DNA of 64,000 nt from Nocardia jejuensis NBRC 103114 (GTDB lineage: Bacteria > Actinomycetota > Actinomycetes > Mycobacteriales > Mycobacteriaceae). The DNA is taken from assembly GCF_001613145.1 (NCBI RefSeq), contig NZ_BDBU01000042.1, positions 1 to 64,000 on the forward strand. Direction: 5' to 3'. Position numbers and translations under genes: made by a program. The number at the start of each line of letters is the position of its first letter. The first letter of the stretch is position 1. Below are positions 38,401 through 53,400 of this stretch, piece after piece. Under the pieces are notes generated by a model. The model was not told the origin of the DNA, did not search any database, and saw only the letters and a program-made list of their open reading frames with translations.

Positions 38401-41400
38401 CTACCTGTTATCCGTCCTTCTGCGCGTGGCATTGAGAACCCGGGTGACCTGAGCCAGGGAATCCGGGGACGCCATCTGCCAGTGCGTGGCCTGGACCGCG
38501 AAGCTCAGCACGCGGCCGTCGATCACATCGGTCCAGCCGGACACGCCGATCGATCCACTCGGATCATCATGGGCCGCAGCGAAATAGAGCAGCGTGCCCT
38601 TGAAGCGGCGCGGCCGGTACCGGGCGATCAGACCCAGCGAGGCGACACCGGAGTCGATGATCCGCGCCACCTGCTCCGCACTCACCGACGCGAACGGCTC
38701 CGGCAGCGCCGACAGGCGTTCGGCCAGCGCCGCCGGTTCCAGATCCGCGTCCGTCAGCTCGACGTCGCCGAGCAGGCCGCCCAGCAGCTCGGCCACCGGA
38801 ATGCGCACCGGCGCTGCGTCATCCACGTCCTCGGCGTCCAGCGAGCTGTCCAGCATGGCCAGGGTCTCGATCTCCTGCCCCTGCTCCTGCAGCAGCACCG
38901 CCACCGCGTGCGCGATCACGCCGCCGAGCGACCAGCCCAGCAGATGGTACGGCCCCTCGGGCTGCACCGCGCGGATCTCCTCGACGTAGCGGCGTGCCCA
39001 GTCCTCGATCGAATCCGGCAGCGGCACATCCGATCCCAGTGTCGGGGACTGCAGACCGTAGATCGGCCGGTCCTCGTCGAGACCGGCGGCCAAGCCCGCG
39101 AACGACCACGCCACACCACCGACGGGATGGATGCAGAACAGCGGCGCACCGGAACCGTGCGGGCGCAGCGGCAGCAGCACCTCGAACGCGGCGCTCATAT
39201 CGAGCGCACCCGCGGCCCTCGTCAATTCGACCACGATCGCGGCCGGGCTCGGTGCGGTGAACAGCAGCACCACCGGCACCCGCTGCCCGAGTTCGGCACT
39301 CAGTTCCGCGGCCAGCCGCACCGCGATCAGCGAGTTGCCGCCGAGCTCGAAGAAATTGTCGTCCAGGCCGACCGCTTCCCGTTCCAGCACCGTCTCGAAG
39401 GCACGGCAGACCGTGGACTCCAGTTCGGTTGCCGGGGAGCGGAATTCACGCGGGGCGAACTCCGGCTCCGGCAGCGCCTCGCGATCGAGCTTGCCGTTGG
39501 CGTTCAGAGGCAGCTCGTCGAGCACCACGAACGCCGAGGGCACCATGTACGAGGGCAGGCGGTCCGACAGGGCCGCGCGCACCAGGGCCGGATCCAGCTC
39601 GGTCCCGACGAGGTAGGCGACCAGGCGATCGGACTTGGCCAGCACCGCGACCCGGTCGAGGCCGGGCTGGGCCAGCAGCGCCGCCTCGATCTCGCCGAGC
39701 TCGATCCGGAAACCACGGATCTTCACCTGGAAGTCGGTGCGGCCCCGGTATTCCAGCTCCCCGGAGGTGTTCCAGGCCACCAGGTCACCGGTGCGGTACA
39801 TCCGCTCCCCCGGCTCGAACGGGTTGGCCACGAAGCGATCCGAGGTCAGGTCGGCACGACCGAAGTAGCCGCGCGCGAGCTGCGCACCGGACAGATACAG
39901 CTCACCGGAGACCCCGGCGGGCACCGGGCGCAACCGCGCGTCGAGTACGTACACCCGGCTGTTCCACTCCGGCGCGCCGATCGGCACGGACAGCTGATCC
40001 GCCGCGGTGACATGGTGATTCGTGATCGACACCGCGGCCTCGGTCGGGCCGTACAGGTTGAACAGCGCCGCACGCGGATGGCTGCGGCGGAACCGCTGCG
40101 CCACCGCCGCGGGCAGTGCCTCGCCGATGGCCAGCACGCGGCGCAGCGGCGGGGCGGGCATATCCGCTCCGGCGGTGAGCAGCGCGTCCAGCATGGACGG
40201 GACGGCGTGCAGGGTGGTGACGGCCTCGCGGACCATCAGGTCGTTGAGATAGTCGGGATCGCGATGCCCGTCGGGAGTCGCGATGATCAGCCGGCCGCCC
40301 GAGACCGCGGCGGACCAGAACTCCCAGACCGAGAGGTCGAAGGTCGCCGGGGTCTTGAGCAACGCCGCGTCGTTCGCGCCGAGCCCGAATTCCGCCGTCT
40401 TCCACTGCAATTGGTTGGCGATGGCGCCGTGCGGGACGGTCACGCCCTTGGGGCGGCCGGTCGAGCCGGAGGTGAAGATCACGTACGCGGCGTGGTCCGG
40501 ACGCAGCGGGACGCGGCGTTCGGCATCGGTGACCGGCGCGGACGAGTAGCCCGACAGCACGCCGCCCTGAGCCTGCAGCAGGTCCACGCGGACCTGTGCG
40601 GTGTCGAGCGGCAGATCGGCGCCGGCGGTCAGGACCGTCACCGGATCGGCCGCGCCCAGGATGTATTCGATGCGATCGGCGGGCTGATCCGGATCGATGG
40701 GCAGGTACACCCCGCCCGCGGCCGAGACCGCGTACATGGCGACCACCAGGTCCACCGAGCGGCGCACCGCGAGACCGACCCGGTCCTCCGGGCCGACACC
40801 CATCGAGATGAGATGCCGGGCCAGGCGGTTCACCCGGGCCCCGAGTTCGCCGTAGGTCAGCTGCACGCGCTCCGCGCCATCGCTCACCAGCGCGATCCGG
40901 CCCGGGGCGGCGGCGACCGCCCGGTCCAGCAGCGCGGGCAGGGTGGCCGCGACGTCGACCGCGTGCCCGGTGTCGTTCCAGGAGTGCAGGATTCGCTTGC
41001 GCTCCGAGACCGAGAGCAGCTCGTAATCGCCCACCGGGACCTCGGGGGTCAGCGCCGCGATATTGAGGATCTGCCGCAGGCGGCCGACGAACCCGGCGGC
41101 GGTGGCCTCGTCGTACAGGGCCGTCGAGTAGGTCAGCGAGGCGGTGAGCCCGTCCGGGGCGCCGTCGGCGGTGTAGCGATCCGCGATCACCAGGTGCAGG
41201 TCGAACTGCGAGATGGTGGTCTCGAAATCGGCTGCGCCGATGCGCAATCCGGCCAGCTCCAGTTCGGGCGTCTCGGTGTTGTTGAAGGAGAAGCCGACCT
41301 GGAACAGCGCGTGGCGCGCGGTCGAGCGCACCGGGTCCAGCGCCTCCACGAGGCGTTCGAACGGCACGTCGGCGTGCGAGAGCGCGGCCAGATCGGCCTC

Positions 41401-44400
41401 GCGCACCCCGGCCAGCAGCCCGGCGAAATCGGCCGCCGAATCCACCCGGGTGCGCAGCACCAGCGTGTTGACGAACATGCCGACCAGATCGTCCAGAGCG
41501 TCCTCGCCCCGGCCCGCGACCGGCGTGCCGACCGCGATGTCGGTGGTGCCGGAGAGCCGGGCCAACAGCAGTGCCCAGGCCGCGTGCACCACCATGAAAA
41601 GCGTTGCGCCATTGGCGCGTCCGAGCTTGACCAGTCGATCGTGCAGATCCGGGTCGAGGTCGAACTCCACCGAGCCGCCCTCGGTCGAGAGCACCGGCGG
41701 GCGCGGGCGATCGGACGGCAGTTCCAGCTGATCGGGCAGTCCGGCCAGCGCCTCGCTCCAGAAGGCCAGCTGCCGCGAGAGCAGCGAATGCGGATCGTCC
41801 TGGGTGCCCAGGCGAGCCCGCTGCCACACCGCGTAGTCGGCGTACTGGACCGGCAGCGGCGTCCACGCCGGAGCGACTCCGGCCTGACGGGCGGCGTAGG
41901 CGGTCATGACGTCGCGGGCCAGCGGGGCCATCGACGCACCGTCGCCGGCGATGTGATGCACGACCACGACCAGCACGTATTCGTCCGTGGTGTCCGCGAC
42001 CGCGAACAACCGCCCGCGCAGCGGCACGGCGGTGGTCACGTCGAAACCGGCCGAGACGAATTCGGTGACGACGCCGTACAGGTCGGCGGTCTCGACCGGA
42101 ACCGGGGTGAGCGAGGGCAGCTCCACCTCCCCGGCGGGCAGGATCACCTGCACCGGACCGGAATCGGTGAGCGGGTAGACCGTGCGCAGGACCTCGTGTC
42201 GCGCAACGAGATCCGCCATGGCGGCCTCGAGCGCGGGGATGTCCAGCGCGCCGGTGAGGCGGATCGCCATCGGCATGTTGTAGGCCGAGGAATCCCCGTC
42301 GAAGCGGTTCAGGAACCACATGCGCTGCTGCGACAGCGACAGCGGCACCGGACCGTCCCCGGTGCGCGGCAGCAGCGGCGGCGAGATGTACAGCTGCGCG
42401 GCCTCCGCGTCCACGGTCGCGGACAGGGCCGCCACCGTCGGGTGCTCGAAGACGGTGCGCATGGCGACCTCGACGCCCAACCGGCCGGTGAGCCGGGCCG
42501 AGAGTTTCACCGCGCTGAGCGAATTGCCGCCGAGGGCGAAGAAGTCGTCGTCCAGGCCGACGCGTTCCGCGCCGAGCAGCTCGGCGATGGTCTCGGCCAC
42601 GGCCAGTTCCACCTCCGACTCCGGTGCGCGGAACGCCGCGGTGCGGAAGACCGGCTCCGGCAGGGCCTTTCGGTCCAGCTTCGCCATCGGGGTGAGCGGG
42701 ACCGCGTCGATCACCATGATCACGGCCGGGACCATGTAGGAGATCAGCGAGCGACCCGCGAAGGCCCGCAGCTCCTCCGGGTCCACGACCCGGCCGGGAG
42801 CGGGCACCACGTAGGAGACCAGCGAGACATCCCCGCTGCGCCCGGTGTGGCCGATGGTGACCGCGAAATCGACGTTCTCGTGCGCGATCAGCGCCGAGTC
42901 GATCTCGCCGAGCTCGATGCGCAGGCCGCGCACCTTGACCTGATCGTCGGAGCGGCCCAGGTACTCCAGGGTCGGCTCGCTCTGCCCTTCGATCGGGTTG
43001 CGCACCCAGCGCACCAGGTCGCCGGTGCGGTACAGCCGGCCGCCGGGCTCGCCGTACGGATCGGCGACGAAGCGGTCGGCGGACAGCGCCGCGCGGCCGT
43101 GGTAACCGCGGGCCAGGCCCGGGCCGCGCAGGTACAGCTCGCCCGCGGCGCCGTCCGGCACCGGCCGCAGCCGGGTGTCGAGCACGACGGCGGACTGGCC
43201 GTTCACCAGATCGCCGAGCACCACGCGCCCGTTGGGGCGCAACGGGAAACTCTGGTGGCTGATGATGGTGATCTCGGTCGGGCCGTAGCCGTTGTACAGC
43301 TCACGGGTGCCGCCCCAGCGATCCACCAGGTCCTGACCGAAGCCCTCGCCGCCGACGATCAGATACGGCATGCCGCGCAGGGTGTCGGGGTCGAGGGTGT
43401 TGATCACGGCCGGGGTGAAGACGCCGTGCGTGACGCCCTCGGACTCGATCAGTTCCTTGAGCTCCACGCCGCCGATGATCTCGACCGGCGAGACCACCAG
43501 CGCCGCGCCGACCGGCAGCGCCATCAGCAGCTCCAGGATATTGGCGTCGAAGCTGGGCGAGGTGCGGTGCAGCACACGGGAACTGGACGTGGTCGGCGAG
43601 TGATCGTGATGCACGGCCGCGATGCCGATGATGCCGGCGTTGCCGACCACCACGCCCTTGGGGCGACCGGTCGAGCCGGAGGTGTAGACCATCCACGCCG
43701 CGTTGTCGGTGTGCACGGGGCGCACCAGTTCCCCGGCGGCGATCCGGTCGCCGGGCAGCGCGGCCAGGCGCGCGCCGATCTCGGGATCGTCCAGCACCAC
43801 CCACATGTCGCCGGGCAGCCGGTCGGCGTACTCGGCGATCGTGATGCCGATGGCCGCACCGGAATCGGACAGCATGAAGCCGATCCGGTCGGCGGGATAG
43901 GTCGGGTCCACCGGCAGGAAGGCCGCACCGGTCTTGGCGACCGCGAACAGCGCCACCACCGATTCCACCGAGCGCGGCACCGACAGGGCCACGAAATCCT
44001 CCGCGCCGACGCCGTATTCGATGAGCAGGCGGGCCAGTCGCGAGGACCGCTCGTCCAGCTCCCGGTAGCTCACGTGCTCACCGCGATGGATGAGCGCGGG
44101 CGCGGCGGGATCCAGATCCACCGCGGCGTGCAGGATCTCGGCCAGACTCCGCGGACGCAGCGCGGCCGGACCGCGGCGGGCCAGGATGGCGGCCTGCTCA
44201 CCCGGGGACAGCACGTCGATGCTGCCGACGGTGCGATTCGGATCCTCGGTCACGGTGCCCAGCACGCGGCCGAAGCGGCGCAGCAGATCCCGGGCCGTCG
44301 ACTCGTCGTACAGGTCGGTGGCGTAGACGATCTCGACCATCAGGTTGCCGTCGGAGTCGAGCTCCTCCCCGACCGAGAAGGTCAGATCGAACTTGGCGAC

Positions 44401-47400
44401 GGTGTCGTCGAATTCGACGGGCTCGAGCACCAGGCCGGGTACGGCGTGGGTGCCCGAATCCAGGTCGAGGTAGTTCAGCGTCACCGTGAACAGCGGATGC
44501 CGGGACTGATCGGCGGTCACCCCGAGGGCGTTGACCACCTGCTCGAACGGCACCGTGGCATGCGCGAACGCGGCCAGGTCCACCGCGCGGCTCTCGGTCA
44601 GCAGTTCCGCGAAAGTCCGGTCCAGCGACGGGCGGGTCCGCAGCGCCAGGGTGTTGACGAACATGCCGACCAGACCGTCCAGGACCGGTTCGTCACGACC
44701 GACCACGGGGGTGCCGATCGCGATGTCGTCGGTGCCCGACAACCGGGCCAGCAGCGTCGCGAGCGCGGCGTGCAGCACCATGAACGGCGTCGCGTGATGC
44801 CGGGTGGCGATCTCGCGCAGGCGTTCTCCGACGCCGCCGCCGATCCGGCCGCGCACCACCGCGCCTCGGTAGGAGGGCACCGGCGGGCGCACCCGGTCGA
44901 CCGGCAGGGTCAGCTCGTCCGGCAGTCCGGTGAGCGTTTCACGCCAGTAGTCCAGTTCGGACTCCCCGACGGCGTCGAGCACCTCGCGCTTCCACAGCGC
45001 GTAGTCGGCGTACTGCACCGGCAGCGGTTCCCAGCCCGGGGCGACGCCCGCGGCGCGGGACAGGTAGGCCACGATCACGTCGCGCAGCAGCGGATCGGTC
45101 GACGCGCCGTCTCCGGCGATGTGGTGCAGGACCGCGACGAGCACGTGACTGGACTCGGACTCGCGCAGCAGCATCGCGCGCAGCGGCAGTTCGCCGGTGA
45201 CGTCGAACCCGGCGGCGGCGAACTCGTAGAAGCGCGAGACCACCGAACCGTCCACCGTTTCGGTGGGCAGGTCGATGACGGTCTCGGGCGGCAGGATCAC
45301 CTGGTGCCCTTCGCCTTCGGCGTCCATCGGGTAGATGGTGCGCAGCACCTCGTGCCGGGCCGTCACGTCGGCCAGGGCCGCGCGCAGGGCGTCGTGATCG
45401 AGGTCGCCGAGCAGGCGCACCGCGAACGGGATGTTGTAGGCGGGCGAGGCCGGATCCAGGCGGTTCAGCAGCCAGATCCGAGTCTGGGCCGCGGACAACG
45501 GGATTCGCTCCGGCCGCTCCCCCGCGATCAGCGCGGGCAGCGTGCGGCTCGCGGCTCCGGTGATGTGGCGGGCCAGTTCCGCGACGGTCGGGGCCTCGAA
45601 CACCGCCCGGACGCCGAGCTCACGGCCGAAGGCCGCGTTGATCCGGGCCACCAGCCGCATGGCCAGCAGCGAGTTGCCGCCGCGCTCGAAGAAGTCGTCG
45701 TCCGCGCCGATCGGCGCACCGCCGAGCAGCTCGCTCACGATCTCGGCCAGCATGGCCTCCGCACCCTCCCGAGGTGCGCGGAAAGCCGTTGCGGCGGCAG
45801 TGAACTCGACCTTCGGCAGCGCCGCGCGGTCGAGCTTGCCGACGCTGGTGCGCGGCATGTCCGCGAGCACCACCAGGTGCGCGGGGACCATGTAGGCGGG
45901 CAGCATGGCGCGGGCGTGCGTCAGCAGCGCATCCGCGGAAAGGTCGGTGCCCGAGACATATCCGACCAGGCATTCGGTGCCCGCGGTATCGCGATCGAGC
46001 AGGACGGCGGCGTTGGCGACGCCGCCGCCGGCCAGCAGGGCCGCCTCGATCTCGCCCAGCTCGATCCGCTGACCGCGCAGTTTCACCTGGAAGTCGTTGC
46101 GGCCCAAGTAGACCAGGTTGCCGTCACGATTCCATCGGACCAGGTCGCCGGTGCGGTACATGCGGGCGCCGGGGACCCCGAACGGGTCGGCGACGAAGCG
46201 TTCGGCGGTGAGCGCGCCGCGATCCTGGTAGCCGCGGGCCAGCTGATCACCGGCCAGGTACAGCTCGCCGATCACGCCGGTCGGCACCGGATGCATCCGC
46301 GCGTCCAGCACGTAGGACCGGGTGTTCCAGTTCGGCAGGCCGATGGCGACCTCGTAATCCGGGTCGGCGTCGGTGAATTCGTGATAGATCGCCGAGATCG
46401 CGGCCTCGGTCGGACCGTAGGCGTTGTGCACCGCGCCGCCGACGTGCGTGCGCAGCGCGCCGAGCAGCTCCGCGGGCAGCGCCTCACCACCGGTGTGCAG
46501 ATGCCGGAACGAGCGCAGCGAGTCGCCGTGTCCCTCGGCCACCAGGGCCGCGAGCACCGACGGCACGTGCTCGGCGATGGTGACGCCGTGCTCGCGCATG
46601 CGATGGGCCAGGTAGTTCAGGTCCAGGTGCCCGCCCGGGCGCAGCAGCGCCAGCGGCGCACCGGTCAGCGCGGGCAGGAAGCACTCCCACACCGAGACGT
46701 CGAAGGCCAGCGGCGCGCGCTGCATGATGCGGTCCGCGCCGGTCACCTCGTAGCGATTCTCGAGCCAGCGCAGCTGATTCATGATGGCGCGGTGGCTGGT
46801 GCCGACGCCCTTGGGCTTACCGGTCGAGCCGGAGGTGAACAGCACATAGGCCAGGTTGTCCGGGCGCACGGGGCACACGCGTTCCCCGGCCGCGATGGGC
46901 TCGGCCGAGAACTCCGAGGTGTCGAGCGCGGCGATGTCCACGGTGTGCACGCCGTAGAGCTCCGGCACGGTGGCCCCGCCGACCGCGAGCACCAGCCAGG
47001 CGTCGGAGGTGGTCAGCACGTGCGCGATGCGGTCGGCCGGATGCGCCGGATCGACCGGGACGTAGGCCGCGCCCGCATTGGCGACGGCGTAGAGGGCGAC
47101 CATCATGTCCAGGCTGCGCTCGGCGGTGATGCCGACGATGTCGTCCGGGCCGATGCCCTCGCGAATCAACCAGCGCGCCAGGCGATTCGCCCGCTCGGCC
47201 AGCTGGGACCAGGTCATGGTCGCGCCGTCGAGTTCCACGGCGACGGCGACGCCGTCGGTCGCGGCCCGGCGATCGAGCAGATCGGCCAGGGTCTCCTCGG
47301 GCAGGGCCATGGCGGTGGCATTGCGATCGGACAGCAGCCGGCCGCGTTCGGCCACCGACATCAGCTCCAGTTCGCCGACGGTCAGGCGCGGATCGGCGAT

Positions 47401-50400
47401 CAGCGCCCGCAGCACCCGCTCGTACCAGGCCAGGAAGTCGGCGATGGTCTCGGCGTCGAAGAGATCGGTGGCGTAGTGCAGATGGACGTCGATCCCGGCG
47501 GGCTCACCGTCCTCGTGCCGATCGCTGAGGGTCCAGTCCTGATCGAACTGGATCGGCAGCACCCCGGCGTCCAGACTGGCGATGGACAGCCCGCGCAGCT
47601 CGAACTGCGGCTGCGCCATGTTCTGCATGGTGAAACCGACCTGGTAGATCGGCGAATGCGACTGGGAGCGCACCGGATTCAGCGCGTCCACCAGGGTCTC
47701 GAACGGCACGGCGGCGTGGTCGAAGGCCGCCAGGTCCGCATCGCGCACCCGGTCCAGCACCTCCGAGAGCCGGGCCCCGGCGGGCACCGGGGTGCGCAGC
47801 GCCAGGGTGTTGACGAACATGCCGACCAGCTCGTCGAGCGCCTGATCACCGCGTCCGGCCACCGGGGTGCCGACCACGATGTCCTCGGTTCCGGACACCC
47901 GGGCCAGCAGTACGGCCAGCGCGGTGTGCAGCACCATGAACGGGGTCACCCGGTTGGCGGCCGCGAATTCGACCACGGCGGCGTGCAATCGGGCATCGAG
48001 CACCGCGGTGCCCGCTCCCGCGCGGTTGGAGTGCACGGCCGGGCGCGGCCGGTCGGTGGGCAGGGCCAGCACGTCCGGAGCACCGGCCAGTCCGCGCTCC
48101 CAGAAGCGCAGCTGACGGGCCAGCACCGAGGTCAGCTCGTCGGGCGAACCCAGCGAATCACGCTGCCAGATGGCGTAATCGGCGTACTGCACCGGCAGGT
48201 CGGTCCAGCGCGGCGCGGTATCGGCGCAGCGCGAGACGTAGGCCTGGGCCAGATCCCGGGTCAGCGGGGCCAGCGACCAGCCGTCCGCGGCGATGTGATG
48301 GATGACGATCAGCAGCACGTGGGTGCTGGGCTCGTCCGCGACGCGCAGCAGTCGCACCCGCAGCGGCACCTCGGCGGTGACGTCGAAGACCGTGCGGGCC
48401 AAGCTTTCCGCCAGGGCGGGCAGCTCGGCGGCATCCACCGGCTGCGGCTCCAGGTCCACCAGGCGGGTGCCCGCGGGCAGCACCACCTGACGGGCCACGC
48501 CGTCGTGTTCGGGGTACAGCGTGCGCAGGGTCTCGTGCCGGTCGATCAGGTCGCCGACCGCGGCGCGCATGGCGTCCACGTTCAGGGTTCCGGTCAGCCG
48601 CAGGGCGAAGGGCAGGTTGTATCCGCCACCGGCGGCGTCGAAGCGGTTCAGGAACCACATGCGCTGCTGGGAAATGGACAGCGGGACGACATCGCCGCGC
48701 TCCTGCGGAACGACCGGCGGCAGTGCCGCGCCGGTGTCTCCGGCATCGGCCAGGGCGATCAGGCGCGCGGCCAGCTCCCGCACCGTCGAGGCGTCGAAGA
48801 CGGCGCTCAGCGGCACCGCCAGGCCGGTGGCCTTGGACAGGCGCGCGACCAACTGGGTGGCGATGAGCGAATTGCCGCCGCGGGCGAAGAAGTCGTCCCC
48901 CGCGCCGACCTGTTCCAGGCCCAGCAGTTCCGCCACGACGGTGGCGACCAGAATCTCCGAATCCCCGGTGGGCTCGGCGAATTCGGCGGCCTCGAAGGTC
49001 GGTTCGGGCAGCGCCCGGCGATCGAGTTTGCCGTTCGAGGTGACCGGCATGGCGGGCAGCACCAGGAAGATGGCGGGCACCATGTACGCGGGCAGTCGCT
49101 CGGACAGCCCGGCGCGCAGCGCCTCGGTATCGATGCCGGTGGACGGCCCGGCCACCAGGTAGGCGACCAGCACCTCGCCCGCGTGCGGAACCGAGCGCAC
49201 CAGCACCGCGGCCTGCGCGACGGACTCGTGCGCGGTGAGCGCGGCCTCGATCTCGCCGAGCTCGATCCGCAGCCCGCGCAGCTTCACCTGGAAGTCGGTG
49301 CGGCCCAGGTATTCCAGCTCGCCGTCCGCGGTCCACTTGACCAGGTCGCCGGTGCGGTACATGCGCGCGCCGGTCTCGAAGGGGTTGGCCACGAACCGAT
49401 CCGCGGACAGGTCGGGGCGCGCGACATAGCCGCGAGCCAGCTGCGCGCCCGCCAGGTAGAGCTCGCCCGGCACGCCCGCGGGGACCGGGCGAAGGTTCGA
49501 ATCCAGCACGTAGACAGCGGTGTTGAAGACCGGACGTCCGATCGGGACGGTCACCGTGTCGGCCTCGGTCACCCGGTGGTGGGTGACGTCCACGGCGGCT
49601 TCGGTCGGGCCGTACAGGTTGTGCACCTCGGCTCCGGTCAGCGCGCGCAGGCGCTGCGCGGGAGCGGCGCCCAGCGCCTCACCCGAGGCGAAGACCATGC
49701 GCAGACTCGTCTCCTGGTCCGTGGGCGCGGAGCCGGACTCCAGCTCGCTCACGTACACCTCGAGCATGGAGGGCACGAAGTGCGCGACCGTCACGCCCTC
49801 GCGGGCGACGATCGCGGCGAGGTACGCCGGATCGCGGTGTCCCTCCGGACGGGCGATGGCCAGGCGCGCGCCGACCCGAGCGGGCCAGAAGAACTCCCAC
49901 ACCGAGACGTCGAAGGTCGAGGGCGTCTTCTGCAGGACCACATCGGCCGGGCTCAGGCCGTACTCGGCCTGCATCCAGACCAGACGGTTGACGATGGCGG
50001 CGTGCGAAACCGCGACACCCTTCGGGCGGCCGGTCGAACCGGAGGTGAAGATGATGTACGCGGTGTGGGACGGGTGCAGCGCGGCGCGCCGATCCGCGTC
50101 GGTGAGCGGAGCCGGTGAGTAGCCGGACAGGTCCACGCCCGCGTCCGCGTCGATGCGCAGCTCCCGCACGCCGAGGGTTCTCACGTCCAGCTCTCCGGCC
50201 GGGCCGGTCTCGCCGGAGGTGAGAACGCAGGCGGGAGAAGCGGTGTCGAGGATGTAGCGGATGCGCTCGATCGGGTGATCCAGGTCCAGCGGTACGTACG
50301 CGCCGCCCGCCGCGACCACGGCGTACATGCCGATCACCAGATCCAGCGAGCGCCGCATGCCCAGGGCCACCGGCACATCGGGGCCGACGCCCTGCTCGAC

Positions 50401-53400
50401 GAGGTGGCGGGCCAGTCGGTGCACCCGGTCGGCGAACTCGCCGTAAGTCAGACTCGTCCCCTCGAAGCTGAGCGCGACCGCGTCGGGGGTGGCGGCGACG
50501 GTCTGCTCGAACTGCGACAGCAGGGTGTGCGAGGCGTCCACCTCGGCGGCGGTCTCGTTCCAGGTGCGCAGCACCAGTTCCCGTTCCGCCGCGTCGAACA
50601 GGTCGACATCGCCGACCCGGATCGCGGCGTCACCGGCGACCGCCCGCAGCAGTCGCTGCCAGCGGGCCAGGAAGGAGGTGACGGTGTTCTCCCCGAACAG
50701 CTCGGTCGCGAAGCGCAGGGCTCCGCCCAGCTCGCCGTCCCGCCCGTCCTCGATCACCAGTTGCAGGTCGAACTTGGCGGTCGGATCGGTGAGCGGAATC
50801 GGATTCAGGGTCAGGCCCGGGAGCGCCAATTCCGTGATCGCACCGGCACTTTCGCCGTAGCTGAGCATTACCTGGAAGAGCGGATGCGCACCGGTGTCGC
50901 GATCGGTGACCAACTCGTCGACGATCTGCTCGAACGGCAGATCGGCATTGGCGAAGGCGGCCAGATCGGCCGCGCGCACGGCGGCCAGCAGCTCCGCGAA
51001 GGTGTCGCCCGTGTCCACGCGGGTGCGCAGCGCCAGGGTGTTGACGAACATGCCGATCAGATCGTCGAGTTCGCGTTCGCCGCGACCGCCGACCGGGGTG
51101 CCGATGACGATGTCATCGGTACCCGTGAGCCGGGCCAGGGTGGCGGCGAAGCTCGCGTGCACGACCATGAACAGGGACGAGCCGTGCTCGCGGGCCAGGG
51201 CGCGCAGTCCGGCGGCCACCTCGGCCGGAACGGTGAAATCGACCGCGCCGCCGGTGTTCCGGGGCTGAGCGGGGCGCTGGCGGTCGGCCGGCAGGGCCAG
51301 CTGGGCGGGGGCGCCCGCGAGCGTATCGCGCCAGAACTCGAGCTGCTGATGGGCGAGATCGCCCGGGGTCGTCGCGGATCCGAGCACCTCGCGCTGCCAG
51401 AGGCTGTAGTCGGCGTACTGGACCGCGAGCGGCGCCCAGCCGGGCTCGTCTCCGGTCAGGCGAGCGTGATAGGCGGACATCAGATCGGTGATCAGCGGCC
51501 GCAGCGAGAGCGCGTCCGCGGCGATGTGGTGCACGACCACCACCAGCACGTACTCGTCGGCCGCAGGCTCGTCCGCATCCTGGTCGAGCACCAGAAGCGC
51601 TATGCGCGACGGCAATTCGGAGGTCACGTCGAACGGAGCCTGCGCGATGCCGGTGACCGCCGCGATCACCTCGTCCTGACGCACCGGCACCGGGCTCAGG
51701 CTCAGGCCGACCTCGGCGGCGTCCAGCAGGTGCTGGTACGGGCCGGTCTCGTCCGACGGGTAGGAGGTGCGCAGGGAGTCGTGACGGGCCAGCACATCCA
51801 GGACCGCCGCCTCGAGCGCGGTGACGTCCAGCGTGCCGGTCAGTCGCAGCACCAGCGGCATGTTGTAGAGGCTCGGGCCGTCCTGCTCGTTCTCCAGCCG
51901 GTTCAGGAACCAGAGCCGCTGCTGGGCGGGCGAGAGCGGCACCCGGTCCGGCCGCGGGAGGGCGAGCAGCGCCGGACGCGGCGCGGCGCTCTCGAGCAGA
52001 CCGACCGCGGCGGCGAAGCCCGCCACGGTGCCCGCCTCGAACAGCACCCGGACCGGAACGCGCACGCCCAGTTCGGCTCCCGTGCGCGCGGTCACCTGGG
52101 TGGCGAGCAGCGAGCTGCCGCCCAGGGCGAAGAAATCGTCGTCCAGGCCGACCCGGGGCAGTCCGAGCACCTCGCCGAAGACCCGGGCGACCACGCGCTG
52201 CGCGGCATCCACCGGAGCGCGGAATCGCTTGGCGGCCAACACCGGAACCGGCAGGGCCCCGCGATCCAGCTTCCCGCTGGTGCCGATGGGGAACTCGGTC
52301 AGCTCGACCACGGCGGTCGGGACCATATAGGACGGCAGCAGGCGGGTGAGCCGCTCGCGCAGGCCCGCGGCATCGAGTTCGGTTCCCTCGCCGCGGATCA
52401 CGTAACCGGCCAGATAGTCGCCGGTGTCGGCGGTGATCAGCCGCACGGCCGCCTGCGCCACCTCGGGCAGGCTCAGCAGGGCGCTCTCGATCTCGGCCAG
52501 TTCGATGCGCTGACCCCGGAACTTGATCTGGAAATCGATGCGGCCGAGATAGGCCAGCTCGCCGTCCGCGGTCCACTTCACCAGGTCACCGGTGCGGTAC
52601 ATGCGCGCACCCGCGCGGGCGGCGAAGGGGTTCGCCACGAAGCGATCGGAGGTGAGGTCGGCGCGACGGTAGTAGCCGCGCGCCAGTTGCACACCGGCCA
52701 GGTACAGCTCACCCGGCACCCCGATCGGGGCCGGGCGCAGCCGCGAATCCAGCACGTAGACCTGGGTGTTCCACTCCGGTTCGCCCATCGGCACGGCGGG
52801 GGTCAGATCGTCGGCCTCGCGGTAGGTGACGGTGACGGCGGCCTCGGTCGGGCCGTAGAGGTTGTGCAGGGTGGCGTCGCAGACCGCTCGGAAGGCGGTG
52901 ACCGTCTCCACCGGGAACGCCTCACCGGCGACGAAAACCTCACGCAGCGAGTCGAGTTCGCCCGCCTCGGCGTGCGCGGCGAACACCGAGAGCATGGACG
53001 GCACGAAGTCGGTGAGCGTGACGCTGTGCGCGGCGATGGTTTCCGCCAGATAGCGGGCGTCGCGATGGCCGTCGGGGGTGGCCAGCACCATGATCGCGCC
53101 GACTCGCAGCGGCAGGAAGTATCCCCACAGCGAGACGTCGAAGGTGCTGGGCGTCTTCTGCAGGTAGACATCGGTGCGGCCGATGCCGTATTCGGCCTGC
53201 ATCCAGGCCATCTGGTTGGCGATGGCGCGGTGACTCACGGCCACGCCCTTGGGCGTGCCGGTGGAGCCGGAGGTGAACAGCACGTACGCGGGATGCTCGG
53301 GCTGCAGGGTCGCCCGGCGTTCCCGATCGGTGATCTTGCTCGCGGCGTACTCCGACAGATCCAGATCGTCCAGGCGCAGCAGCGGGGCGATCTCGGTGCC

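Noticed and set aside
38482-50118. Very long plus-strand open frame (3,878 codons) opposite the right NRPS
   Set aside because: It is the mirror of a high-GC coding strand and encodes only repetitive Arg/His/Gly/Asp-rich sequence. The minus strand has the clear NRPS domains.
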